Positions 36,076 through 45,935 of a DNA stretch of 64,000 nucleotides are shown in pieces. The stretch's first letter is position 1. Each line of letters begins with the position of its first letter. This DNA is from Panorpa germanica (Eukaryota > Arthropoda > Insecta > Mecoptera > Panorpidae): assembly GCA_963678705.1 (NCBI GenBank), contig CAVMBN010000172.1, positions 19,645 through 83,644 on the forward strand, written 5' to 3'. The notes beneath the pieces were generated by a model. The model was not told where the DNA came from, ran no database searches, and saw nothing but the letters and a program-made list of their open reading frames with translations. The translations under genes were made by a program, and so were the position numbers.

Positions 36076-37664
36076 GCTTTTGATAATGTCTGGTGGCCAA
36101 GTGACCTTTAAAGAATTAGACCGGCAAAAACCTCTAGGTACGTCTACTGCGCTATCAAAAACTAGTTTCATTGTCAAACATTAATTTTAAAAACCGATTA
36201 CCGTTTCATAAAAAGGCAACTATCTAAAGGTTGTCCTCAGCGATCCGTAATGGGGCCTAAACTCTGGAACATGGTATTCGACGAGAACTGTGTTTCTCAC
36301 TCGAAAGGTTGTGTAAACGTATGTTTTGCCATCGATAATGTGATCCTTATCGGTGTAAATAGAGCAGAACAACTAGAAAGCCGTTCTCGACCTGCTATAG
36401 ATAAAATCTGTAGTTTCTTGAAGCTACAAAGCTACAAAACAAACACGGTAACAACGAATGATAAACTTGTAACACACCTTGCGCGTGTCACAAGGACGGA
36501 ATGAAGCTTAAACTCGACAACTATGCCGACACTATACAAGGGGGCATTTATGCCAATGGTTGTGTATTGTGCTTTGGCATGGTATTACAGGATCAATCTT
36601 CTAGATCTTCCATGCAAAGAACTATGTTATTGACGATGACGCGTTGTTGCAAAACTGTATCTACAGAAGTGGTGCAGGTGATATTGGGGACAATTCCTTT
36701 AGATTTAAAAATCACTCATGCACTTACTCAAGTACAAATTACGCTAGAACTGAAAAAATCAAATTTTGATGATTTAAAATTAATGCGACAAATTTCAAGT
36801 ATTTAAAGTTAATGCGGCTGTAGGATAAAAGTCTGGAGACGATACCAAATATATTGCCAAAGAGATGAATGCATATATGCATAAGCTCTGGCAAGACAGA
36901 TGGGACTTAATACAAAAAGGAAGACCTACGTATTGGTTTACAAGGACGTTAATATTGCTTTGCAACACAAGTGGTTCCTATCTACTATGTGTGTGATCGG
37001 CTCCTGCTACTTTAGGTGAAAAAAGTGATTAAAAGTGAGAAATTAATTACGGAAAAAAATTAAATAAATTATATGAATACTTTTACAAACGAAAAGTACT
37101 TAAGGTTGTTTTAAATTTGTGTTAATTTACCCTAATCAAAGTGTTTTTACAAAAGTTTGACAGTTGGAAACCAGTGTTATAAATGAATTTTTCATTACGC
37201 GTACACGCGGTCTTATAAACATAACCTCAAAATTGTAACTTTGATGTTTGATATAAGACATTAATAATTGCGATAGACAAAAAAAAGTGATTATAATTAG
37301 GTTAGTGTTAGTGCTAAAACATCAAGTGGTTAAGAAATTTATGAAATCTGTAGAGCTATATAAGAAAGACCTCATATAAACACTACAAATATACGGAAGA
37401 CAAAAGGTTGCCGCCCACTATCATGTAAGTCGATTAACATTAACTATAAATAATATTAAAACATAAGAATTAGTTTATTTAAATGCGTGTTTTAAATAAT
37501 AAAGAGAGTGTATTAATTGTTATAAGTGATTAAGTGAACAATATATGCGGTTTTCTTGGAAATAGTGAATGATCGTTCATGAACATTCAATGGTAACAAA
37601 CAAATGGTAAGTAAGTAGGCATAAGTACAAGTATGTACATGAGATATTTATAGAAATTCAGTGT
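36076..37664 (+). repeat. satellite unit 16 (1,589 bp), near-identical to unit 15
   Basis: From about 34565 to 37735 the sequence is two copies in a row. The encoded stretches at 34661-35217 and 36250-36806 translate identically. Even unusual variants are shared: CCCTAATCAAAG, GTTATAAATGAATTT, and FAID at motif C. This is the most recent duplication in the array. Confidence 0.85.
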
Positions 37665-37978
37665 GCTTTTGATAATGTCTGGTGGCCAAGTGACCTTCAA
37701 AGAATTAGACCGGCAAAAACCTCTAGGTACGTCTACAGCGCTATGGAGAACAATTTTCATTGTCGAAAGTTAATTTTACAAACCGATTACCGTTCCATGA
37801 ATAGGCAAGTATCTAAAGGTTGTCCTCAGCGTTTCGTAATGGGGGCTGAGCTCTGAAACATGGTATTCGACAAAAACTGTGTTTCTCACTCAAAAGGTTG
37901 CGTAAACGTATGTTTTCCAACGATAATGTGATCCTTATCGGTGCAAATAGTACAGAACAACTAGCCGTTCTCGACCTG
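37665..37978 (+). repeat. satellite unit 17, cut by Polinton A
   Basis: It has the 5' part of the RT half only. It carries private damage (ATGAATAGGC, GTTTCGTAATGGGGGC, a 9-bp loss in CTAGAAAGCCG) and stops at CTCGACCTG, where the Polinton terminus starts. Confidence 0.85.
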
Positions 37979-38760
37979 AGTATTGTTACTAAGCGGGTTC
38001 TGGCTTAAATTTGAAGTTGAGTTGAAAGTTATTGGGGTGGGGATGCATATAGGTCACGATATGAAGAGGGGGCGTGGCTAGACTTGGATGAATGTGAAAG
38101 GGTGGTAAGGGTGGGGATGCATTAAGGTCATATGATCAAATGCCATGTAAAGGATGTATTGCTATTGGTTTAGAAGATGATGACGTCAGTACAGCATTTA
38201 TCTGTTAATACATTCTCTACAATACCCAAGGTTATGAGTGAGAAAGCAGTAGTGGTAATCATTTAAATGCATAACGTTCAATGCATTAAAGTATAATTAC
38301 CATAAATAATTTCATCTAATAATTAAGAATTGTTATTCTGATCTAATCTATATAATCAATTCCTAATAGTGGCATATCCGCATTAGGAATTTTATTAAAT
38401 GTCAAGGAAATGTAAGCAATAACTTTATAATGCATTTATCTGTTGATACATTCTCTACAATACCCAAGGTTATGAGTGAGAAAGCAGTAGTGGTAATCAT
38501 TTAAATGCATAACGTTCAATGTCATTAAAGTATAATTACCATAAATAATTTCATCTAATTATTAGGAATTGTTGTTCTGATCTAATCTATCTAATCAATT
38601 CCTAATAGTTGCATATCCGTATAAGGAATTTTATTAAATGTCAAGGAAAAATGCAATAACTGCATAATGCATTTATCTGTTGGTACATTCTCTACAATAC
38701 CCAAGGTTATGAGTAAGAAAGCAGTAGTGGTAAAGAGTGAGATAGCGATATTAATAATTA
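37979..38760 (+). repeat. Polinton A left terminal region with 238-bp tandem repeat
   Basis: The first ~210 bp match the left end of Polinton B. Then a 237-238-bp unit is repeated about 2.2 times (CATTCTCTACAATACCCAAGG at 38211, 38449 and 38686). Polinton B has only one degenerate version near 55800-55850, so the repeat expanded in A or was lost in B. No coding is seen. Confidence 0.8.
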
Positions 38761-39047
38761 TGTGTGTGTTGGTATTGGTGTAGAAGATACGCCGTAATTA
38801 TTGCATTCTTCGTCAATTTCCGAAAGCCAATCGTTTATGTTCGTATCCTCGATGTTGCTGTGAATGCAGTCGGTATATTTCCACTTATGCATGTATGCAT
38901 ATGTAAGGAGATTCTGTTGTTGGAGGTGGGATTTAATATGGAGTGGTAGAGATAGTAAGTTAATGCATAAATGTCATTTAAATAGAGATGATGTTGAGTT
39001 GAAATTACAGAGTAATGTTTTCTTAGTTCAAACTAAAGTTTAATAGT

Positions 39048-39299
39048 ATGAACGGATTTAAAAATATTCCAGACGTAACATGGTTATTGGATTCGGGGGA
39101 TATACGCGTCGGCATTGATGGTGAAGATAGATGTTATGTGCAAGATATAACTGACGATTTTGATATAGATGACTGTGATCCAGAGGATATGACGGATGAA
39201 GAAAAGAAGAGATACGAGAAAATTATAGAGAGTTATGCTGATGAAATAATAATAGGTCACGAAGAAATTGAAATACAGGAAGAAGATTATGATGTGTAA
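39048..39299 (+). CDS. small acidic protein, left-end gene of Polinton A
   Basis: An 83-codon ORF with ATG at 39048, the first gene from the left terminus. It starts MNGFKNIPDVTWLLDSGDIR and becomes strongly acidic (DDFDIDDCDPEDMTDEEKK). No family is recognised. Polinton B has the same gene at 56167, where the reading frame continues about 36 codons further through hydrophobic-acidic repeats. In A a change to TAA after YDV and a short deletion remove that tail, although its DNA is still visible to about 39396. Similarity between two otherwise decayed copies supports a real gene. An acidic, possibly regulatory role is inference. Confidence 0.65.
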   Translation: MNGFKNIPDVTWLLDSGDIRVGIDGEDRCYVQDITDDFDIDDCDPEDMTDEEKKRYEKIIESYADEIIIGHEEIEIQEEDYDV

Positions 39300-39503
39300 A
39301 TCATTAGACGATGATAATGAAGTTATTGAAATATTAGACTCTGACGATGAAATTGTAGAAGTGTTAGACTCTGATGACGATATTGTAAAAGTATAACATA
39401 GTGATTAATGCATATTTTTTATGTAAAATTATATAAATAAATGAACTTTTAAAAACAATTGTGATTTATATTTTGATTTTCAAACTGAAATATATAAGTT
39501 ACA

Positions 39504-41352
39504 ATGGATAACGGTTGTAAGATTATTAAGCATATGAGAACAATTATTGAACATTTGAATAGTTTAAATTATTTAAGTATTCAGTGGAAAAAGTGGTCTG
39601 ATTATAATAAAATAAATATAAAGTTGTTAAATAAGTTATTAAAAAATAATAAAAATACCTATTTAATTGGATATAAGCGAAGCATTGAAAGCAATATAAG
39701 TGTCTTAAAATATTTTCAAACATTGTTAGAAAATAAACAAAAAGTTGGAGGAAATAAATTCATCATTTAAAGGACGTGTTAGAACAGGAGTGTTAAATAA
39801 TTTAAGTCATATTGATCCATTACAATTTTTAAACGATGCATTTTATATGTTTGTATCTAGAATTAGAAATGCTTTAAAAAAATATAGTGCTTTAAAAGTA
39901 AACGTAATATATTGTGGTGAATTTGTTTTACCATCAGCTAAAGAAGAAGAACATATATTTGAATACAAATATTTAAATACTAAAAATAATGAAATTTTTT
40001 TATCAACAGATTAAAACATTGGTATAAGGAAAATGTTTTTGATGTTGTATTAAAAGATTTAGAAACTTTTTAAGAAAATCAAAGTGGATGGGCTCTATAT
40101 AAAATAGTGAATATGATAGTAAATATAAATCAATTTGTTCCATTTTATGGTTCATCATTTATTGACTTACCAGTTGAAATAAAACGAAAAAAGGCTGTAA
40201 TAAATGTTCAGAATGAAGATAATAAATGTTTTGTATGGGCAGTATTATCAGCGCTTTATCCAGCAAAATATAATGCTAAAAAAGTATCGTCTTATAAGAG
40301 ATATGTAAATTGTCTTAATTTAATTGGTGTAAAATTTCCAATGACATTATCCCAAATATCAAAATTTGAAAAATTAAATAATATATCAATCAATGTGTAT
40401 ACTTTAAAAAAGAGCAAGAAAACATTTGTAACTATTCCTGTATATGTTAGTAAAATATATGAAAGTAAACATATTCACTTATTAATGATTCAAAGTGATT
40501 ATGAATTTAAAGAAGAAGAAGAAGAAGAAGAGGATAAAGAAGATGTGGTTGAAAGTAATAATGAGGAATGCGAAAATAAAATAAAATTTCATTTTTGTTG
40601 GATAAAGAATTTATCAAGACTTGTTAGTAATCAACTTTCAAAAACAAATTGTAAGAAATTTATATGTGATCGATGTTTACATTTCTTTAGAGATGAGTGC
40701 AAGTTTAAGGAACATTTACAAGACTGTGTTGGATTAGGACTGAGACCAGTTAAACCGATAATGCCAGATACGAATTCTAATATACTTGAGTTTAAAAACT
40801 TTAAGAGAAAAATTAGAAATGCATGTGTTATTTATGCAGACTTTGAAAGTATATTGGATAGTAATGTGACAAATATTGAAACCAAGGGGGTATATCAAAC
40901 ACATATTGCACATAGCGTTGGATATTATGTAAAATATTCATATGATGACTCTAAATCTTATTATAATAGTTATCGTGGTGAAGATTGCGTTCAGTGGTTT
41001 GTAAATGAATTAAAAAAAAATTGCTTAAAATGTTGAGAATATAATAAAAAATGTATTACCAATGAAAACATTAACTGCTCAACAAAAGATGGAATATTTA
41101 AATGCAATAAATTGTTATATATGTGAAAAACCGTTGCAACAAGACCGTGTTCGAGATCATTGTCATTTAACAGGAAATTATAGAGGACCAGCTTATAATG
41201 AATGTAATTTAAATTATAATGAAAGTTGTGTGATTCCAATAATTTTTCACAATTTATCATCTTATGATTCACATTTTATAATAATTGATTTAGCTACTGG
41301 AATAAGTGGAAGAACTTCTTTGCTACCAATTAATAAAGAGAAATATAATTGA
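39504..41352 (+). pseudogene. polB: DNA polymerase B (Polinton type), broken and C-terminally truncated
   Basis: The protein would replicate the element. The N-terminal part is spread over 39504-39770 and 39745-40014, separated by a frameshift. Another shift follows near 40010 and an in-frame TAA at 40071-40073 comes just before the conserved SGWAL segment. 40107-41036 is open: GSSFIDLP, CFVWAVLSALYP, a Cys/His finger (CDRCLHFFRDECKFKEHLQDC region), and the exonuclease I motif YADFES near 40835. A frameshift in an A-run near 41025 leads into 41062-41352, with an endonuclease VII-like CX2C..DHCHLTGNYRG insert. Homology ends at KEKY; all polymerase palm motifs are missing. Confidence 0.85.
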
Positions 41353-41534
41353 ATCATTTTAATTTGATTTAATTAAATCATTTTTTGATACTGTTTCGTG
41401 CCGAGTAATTTTTTTCTTATGTATGTGTATTCCAAATTTGTTAATAGTCATGTTACTTACATGAGTAGTTATAAATTAATGAAAAAGAAGGGAATGTGTT
41501 TAAGTATTTATATAATAATATTAGATTCTTTTAA
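41353..41534. other. deletion junction between polB and the DUF8207-like gene
   Basis: 182 bp of AT-rich sequence with no recognisable coding. PolB homology stops abruptly on the left, and the minus-strand gene's stop is on the right. Most of the polymerase, and possibly an integrase, was probably lost here. Confidence 0.6.
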
Positions 41535-42765
41535 TTATTCAACTATTGAAATAATTTCATTGTCATGTGATGTATTGCCAGCCGTTTTTGAACTAATTAG
41601 TAATCTTTGTCTATCAACTAATTCGTTTGGATTATCCCAATAAATGTAATCTTTTGGATTTTTATTGAAAGTCATATAATTTGGAATTAGGTTATTGTAA
41701 CCTTTGCCAAAACGTTTATCATTTGGCAAACCAACTGAGGACGTACGCTGTAAAAGTCTTGATCGAACGTTTTGCAATTTTTCTGAAGAATATGGTGTTG
41801 AAGACGCTGGGGCACTTAATTTTGTTTGAGGAGGAAATAATAATGATATAATTTTTTTGTATTTTATACCTTTGCTAGATTTAATTTTACCATTGGGTAA
41901 ATATAATGTTCTATGTGCATTAGTATCATTTAAAATTGTTTTGTAGTCCTCTAAATCTTCCTCACTATAAATATTTGCGCTTGGATCTATTTTAAAAAGC
42001 AATTCATATAATCCAGGAGATGATTTATATTTTTTATCTCCTATTATTATACCCTCTTTATCAAACGTAACCAGTGTTTTTCCTAACATTAAATTACCGT
42101 CTTCTAAATTTATACCAAATATGTGATCAAATATACCAGGATCACCTTCACGCCTATTAAAATCAATTAAATATTGAAAGGCGTATTTATCAACTTGCTT
42201 TTTAAGATTTTCTTCAATATCAGACAGTTCTTTAGATGCCTTAAATAAGTTTTGATCATGGAATCTACTATATTCTAAGGGTTCATTTGATTCAAAAACC
42301 TCATCATCTAACTGACTAAGTTCCATTGTTGGTTCTTTAGCTAATGTTAAATCATTTTGCTGTTCTGGTATAAATGTAGTGTCTAGGGGTTCTTTAACAT
42401 GTTATTTAACTTAGATTTAATTGTTTTAACCTTGAAATCATACGGTTTTGTATCAATATCTTGTTTGATTGGTTGCACTAATTTAATGTTGGAAGCACTT
42501 TTACTAGCTAGTATGTTTAGTGGTGTAGTTATTGGTTCAAGCTGTTTGTCTAGGAACCTTTGTGCCTCAGATTCCCCTAGTTTTAATGCAAGATACTTTT
42601 GTCTTATAGAATCGCTTGATTTAATAATATCGCGTGTTAATTTTTTATCTTTATCATTAGTCGTATTGCTTATTATTTTAGGTTTACTTTTTTTTTTTTA
42701 AATCTAGTAGGAGGAGTCTTTGTTTTAACTACAGTATTTTTAGCACGCTTCTTTGATTTAAACAT
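41535..42765 (-). pseudogene. DUF8207-like protein gene, frameshifted
   Basis: 263 codons (41535-42326) are open. They include DPGIFDHIFGINLEDGN, TFDKEGIIIGDKKYKSSPGL, YELLFKIDPSA and EEDLEDYKTIL. From memory this matches an arthropod and Polinton-associated family recorded as DUF8207; I could not check it. The true start is the ATG at 42765, shown by the intact copy in Polinton B. In A there is a one-base loss in an A-run near 42397 that creates a TAG, and another break in the 12-base T-run near 42690. The N-terminus is basic (KSKKRAKN in B). The role is unknown; a core or DNA-associated protein is one guess. Confidence 0.75.
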
Positions 42766-42780
42766 GGTTACATGCAAACT

Positions 42781-42905
42781 TTATGCAACTTAAACGTAAA
42801 CCTAACGTAATTTAACGTAATTTGATCGTAATTTAACGTAATTTAATCGTAACTTGAACGTAACCTGAACGTAACCTGAACGTTTATTAAGTTTACGTTG
42901 ATATA
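42781..42905 (-). promoter_or_regulatory. ACGTT iteron array upstream of the DUF8207-like gene (A)
   Basis: On the gene's strand TTACGTT or TTACGAT recurs about every 10-11 bp (TTACGTTCAGG, TTACGTTCAAG, TTACGATTAAA and so on), about ten copies, just upstream of the start codon. The Polinton B copy at 62805-62975 has a longer version. Helical-turn spacing suggests cooperative binding by a protein; promoter or replication origin are both possible. Confidence 0.6.
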
Positions 42906-42968
42906 AATATGTTGGTGCGTATGTTATTATTAAGATGGTTACCTCAACACTGATTATTATTGTAAAGG

Positions 42969-43670
42969 TTACTTGGTTATATCTAAAAACATATCAAATC
43001 CTTTTCTGTATCGCCCTTTATTTAAGTCACTATTTTTATCTATTACCATAAAGGAATATTTATTTGAATCCCAACATAATTTACAGACTTGTTTAAACTC
43101 TAGAAAACTTGGAAAGTCAAAGTTAACATGATCATCATATATATGCTTTAAATTTAAGTCATCTTGCTTGAATAATATAATAAAATCAGTATTATCCCGT
43201 ATTAATTGCTTTAGAATTTTGCTGTAAGTCTGACATAAATAGAAAGAGTCTATCAAATTATGACGGCCTATGCTAAAAAAATTTCGAATATTATTTTGTT
43301 TATCGCAAGCAACATCATCAAATATGAATATAGAATTGGGGCAAGCATCTTCAGGTCTAATAATCTCTTCATTGTCAGTGTATGTATAGTATCCCATACC
43401 ATTAATATTCTTTATAATTTGTTGTAATATTTTATATTTTGGTTGATATAAAGATTTTGAATAAATGTATATATTTTTAAATCGCAACCCATTTGGATGT
43501 TCAATTAGATTAAACATAACATTAGTTTTTCCACAGTTTAAAGGTCCACAAATAATGCATCTAATGTCATTTGGTAAAAGTGATCCATGTTTTGAATTAT
43601 TAGTGTAATTATTACTTTGATTATTAATATTTTTTACAGAAAGAGTTTCTTTTTGCTTTATAAACTTCAT
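42969..43670 (-). CDS. A32-like genome-packaging ATPase (FtsK/HerA superfamily)
   Basis: A 233-residue intact ORF with ATG at 43670. Walker A is GPLNCGKTN (residues 42-50), Walker B SIFIFDDV (113-120), followed by SFYLCQTYSKI (142-152), the sensor-like segment. In Polintons and related viruses this enzyme pumps the genome into the capsid. It is divergent from the PLA2 gene, with an 89-bp shared promoter region between them. The length is normal for the family. Polinton B has the same gene with a one-base loss near its start. Confidence 0.9.
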   Translation of the reverse strand: MKFIKQKETLSVKNINNQSNNYTNNSKHGSLLPNDIRCIICGPLNCGKTNVMFNLIEHPNGLRFKNIYIYSKSLYQPKYKILQQIIKNINGMGYYTYTDNEEIIRPEDACPNSIFIFDDVACDKQNNIRNFFSIGRHNLIDSFYLCQTYSKILKQLIRDNTDFIILFKQDDLNLKHIYDDHVNFDFPSFLEFKQVCKLCWDSNKYSFMVIDKNSDLNKGRYRKGFDMFLDITK

Positions 43671-43759
43671 TGTTTAACCAGGCATGTGTTATAAACTAAT
43701 AAAATACGTTTTGAATATTTAATCTTTATATATGAAAGTATTATAAAGTATAAAATTGG
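43671..43759. promoter_or_regulatory. divergent promoter region, ATPase/PLA2 (A)
   Basis: 89 bp between two divergent start codons. It contains CTTTATATATG, TATTATAAAG and GTATAAAATTGG, any of which could be a TATA box for one of the two directions. The sequence is conserved in Polinton B, where it is duplicated in tandem. Confidence 0.5.
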
Positions 43760-44719
43760 ATGATATCACATACTTTGATCAGTATGATAAAAGTTAAGAA
43801 TAGTGATGGACTTATTGATAAATTATTCAATAAATTACCTTTTGAGTTGCACTTGCCTGGATACAACTATTGCGGTCCTGGAACACATTTAATAGAACGT
43901 TTAAACCGAGGAGATCAAGGAATTAATGCATTGGATTCAGCTTGCAAAGAACATGACATTGCATATCACCACTATAAAGATTTAAGTAAAAGACAAGCAG
44001 CTGATAAAATACTGAATGAGAAAGCTTGGAAACAATATTTTTCTAAAGATACAAAATTAAGTGAACGTTTAGCATCATTACTTGTTGCTAATATCATGAA
44101 TATAAAAACCAAACTTGGTATGGGGTTAAAACGAATTAAAAAAAATAAAAAGAGGAAAGTAAAGGGTAGAGGAGATGCAAAGCATAGTACGGCAGCATTT
44201 CAAAAAGCCGTCCTAAATGCTCGTAGTGCACTAAAAAATAATTTAATTAACCTTGATAATTCTAAAAGTGTATCAAAAGTAATCAAGATTGCTTCAAAAG
44301 CAGCGAAATCTTCAATTAATAAAAAATCTAAATTTAAAGTTAATAAACTACGAGTAATTCCTATACCAAAAGTAGGTGGTTTTCTACCTTTTCTAATTCC
44401 ATTATTTGCGGGATTATCAGCCATTGGTGGATTGGCCGGTGGTGTTGCAGGTGTTGCAAAAGCAATAAATGAGGCAAAGGATGCAAAGAAAATGTTAGAA
44501 GAAACTCAAAAACATAACCAAACTATGGAGGCAATTGCTATTGGAAAATCTGGCAAAGGAATTTATTTAAAACCATATAAAAAAGGGTTAGGATTATATA
44601 TTAATCCATATCCAAAAAAACTTTCGTTGAAGCCACCTAAACGAGCCCTTACTGATGTTGATTTAAGAAAATATGCCAAGAAATTTAATATCCCTCACTT
44701 TAGAACGGGGTTTTCATGA
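43760..44719 (+). CDS. phospholipase A2 / adenovirus pX-like structural protein
   Basis: A 319-residue intact ORF. The N-terminal third is a parvovirus-type PLA2 domain: calcium loop YCGPGT (residues 37-42) and catalytic ALDSACKEHDIAY (57-69) with the His65-Asp66 pair. A basic region (LKRIKKNKKRKVKGRG) follows. Residues ~203-235 form a glycine/alanine-rich hydrophobic stretch (VGGFLPFLIPLFAGLSAIGG) like the adenovirus pX/pVI segment, then KSGKGIYLKPYKKGLGLY. In parvoviruses the PLA2 breaches endosomal membranes during entry; a similar role here is inference. The stop overlaps the protease start (ATGA). A later Met (residue 9) is an alternative start. Confidence 0.85.
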   Translation: MISHTLISMIKVKNSDGLIDKLFNKLPFELHLPGYNYCGPGTHLIERLNRGDQGINALDSACKEHDIAYHHYKDLSKRQAADKILNEKAWKQYFSKDTKLSERLASLLVANIMNIKTKLGMGLKRIKKNKKRKVKGRGDAKHSTAAFQKAVLNARSALKNNLINLDNSKSVSKVIKIASKAAKSSINKKSKFKVNKLRVIPIPKVGGFLPFLIPLFAGLSAIGGLAGGVAGVAKAINEAKDAKKMLEETQKHNQTMEAIAIGKSGKGIYLKPYKKGLGLYINPYPKKLSLKPPKRALTDVDLRKYAKKFNIPHFRTGFS

Positions 44720-45024
44720 GAAATGATTTGCCGACAAAAATGTATATAAATGAAAGTGGTATAATAAATTTAGATGATAAAACATCAGCAGGAACACATT
44801 GGGTAGCTTACATAAAAAGAAATAAAAATATTTAATATTTTGATAGTTTTGGTAACCTTCAACCACCAATAGAAGCAATTCAATACTTTAACAATAATAC
44901 TATTCAATATAACTATAATAGATTTCAAAAATTTAATACTGTAAATTGTGGGCATTTATGCTTACATTTTTTGATTTCAAATTCTTATATTTATAATAAA
45001 TATCATATTGCTATAAATACATGA
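44716..45024 (+). pseudogene. adenovirus-like cysteine protease, one stop
   Basis: 102 codons starting at ATG 44716, overlapping the upstream stop. Catalytic positions are recognisable: His in GTHWVAYIK, Asp in YFDSFGN, and Cys in NCGHLCLHF. This is the family that cleaves capsid precursors. A TAA at 44833-44835 interrupts it just before YFDSFG; the B copy has TTA there. The remainder of the frame is open to a TGA at 45022-45024. Short for adenovirus protease (~200 aa) but within reach of Polinton forms. Confidence 0.85.
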
Positions 45025-45090
45025 GTTTTATTTTTAATTTGTTATTACTATTACTAAGCTTATCGTGAAAGGATTTTTAAATAAAAAATA

Positions 45091-45789
45091 ATGTCTATGA
45101 CATTTACAATTATTGGAAATAAATCCATTTTAAGTGCTTATGAATTGGGAATAGTAGACTTTCAAACATTTAATTCAATACCAAACATTGATGATACCAA
45201 CAATAAATTTTATTATGGAGATGGTAAAGTAGTTACAATACCAGTGGGTTCATATGAATTGGAGGATATTCAGGAATATTTAACGTTAAACATGGGTGAT
45301 TCTAGAGCGATAAAACACAACAGCGAATTTAAAGAAATATCTGATAAACAAATAAAAGAAGTATTTTTAAATTTAACCGCAAATACAAATACTCTTCAAA
45401 GTGAAATATGTACTGAAAAAATAGATTTTCCAAAAGAAAATTGTATTGGTTCATTACTAGGATTTAATAAGCAAGTATTAGAACCTAATATATTACATGT
45501 ATCTATCTTACCAGTAAACATTATTAAAGTATATAATATACGTATTGAATGCAATATAACGGCGGGCGCATATTTAAATGGAAACTTGGTACACATAATA
45601 CATGAATTCTTTCCAACGGTCCCCCCAGGATATAAGATAATAAAAATTCCAAAACAAATTATTTACCTTCCAATCGTTGTACAGAAAATAGATAATATTT
45701 CTTTAAAAATTGTTAATGAAGAAGGTGAACTTATTAATTTTAGAAAAGAAAAAATTTCCTGCAGATTACACATAAGAGAGGTTCAATAA
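45091..45789 (+). CDS. minor capsid (penton-like) protein
   Basis: A 232-residue intact ORF. It begins MSMTFTIIGNKSILSA and has DFQTFNSIPNIDDTNNKFYY, then IPVGSYELEDIQEYL, a pattern I associate with the minor capsid/penton gene of arthropod Polintons. Comparison with the B copy shows about 12 codons missing after residue 16: B keeps DIFPPNRF there. The A protein, though open, therefore probably carries an in-frame deletion. Single jelly-roll structure is expected from the family, not shown. Its stop overlaps the next start (TAATG). Confidence 0.65.
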   Translation: MSMTFTIIGNKSILSAYELGIVDFQTFNSIPNIDDTNNKFYYGDGKVVTIPVGSYELEDIQEYLTLNMGDSRAIKHNSEFKEISDKQIKEVFLNLTANTNTLQSEICTEKIDFPKENCIGSLLGFNKQVLEPNILHVSILPVNIIKVYNIRIECNITAGAYLNGNLVHIIHEFFPTVPPGYKIIKIPKQIIYLPIVVQKIDNISLKIVNEEGELINFRKEKISCRLHIREVQ

Positions 45790-45935
45790 TGGGTATATGT
45801 CATAATTTAAAAACAATATATAATTTGTCGCTTAATGAAACTCAGCGTAGTACAACAAAGCCTTTTAAGAGGTTAACATTAAAAAGTAAACAGTTTCTCA
45901 AGTCATTAGGGTTTAAATTAAATACTCTACAATGA
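45789..45935 (+). CDS. 48-aa basic ORF between minor and major capsid genes
   Basis: ATG at 45789 overlaps the preceding TAA (TAATG), and its TGA at 45933-45935 overlaps the next ATG (ATGA). The peptide starts MGICHNLKTIYN and ends with KPFKRLTLKSKQFLKSLGFK. The identical arrangement and a protein of the same length are intact in Polinton B (59627-59773, minus), despite ~20 changes between the copies, while neighbouring genes are broken. It is basic and may bind DNA or capsid. No family is recognised with certainty. Confidence 0.75.
   Translation: MGICHNLKTIYNLSLNETQRSTTKPFKRLTLKSKQFLKSLGFKLNTLQ

Larger units (their letters stand above)
32603..37978 (+). repeat. satellite array, segment 2 (units 13 end to 17)
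   Basis: The array continues after BEL-2 with units starting at 32899, 34487, 36076 and 37665; spacing is 1,588-1,589 bp. It ends at 37978, where Polinton A begins. In the first piece GGAAGTTAAAAAGTT replaces the usual GGAAGACAAAAGGTT near 32645. Confidence 0.9.

Noticed and set aside
7542..37015. Many repeated 69-101-codon open frames (for example the CIVLRHGITGSIFQ type and the LLVNQYVGLPFCIKS minus type) as genes
   Set aside because: They are alternative frames of the same dead RT fragment copied with the satellite. The proper RT segments are spread over several frames with indels.
5037..37978. CRISPR-like array
   Set aside because: The repeats are 1.58 kb, contain RT sequence and have no spacers; the setting is eukaryotic.
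38764..38949. 61-codon plus-strand ORF in the Polinton A terminal region
   Set aside because: The homologous region of B does not keep the frame and there are no features.
41398..42701. Plus-strand open frames over the DUF8207-like gene
   Set aside because: The conserved protein is on the minus strand, as shown by the second copy in Polinton B.
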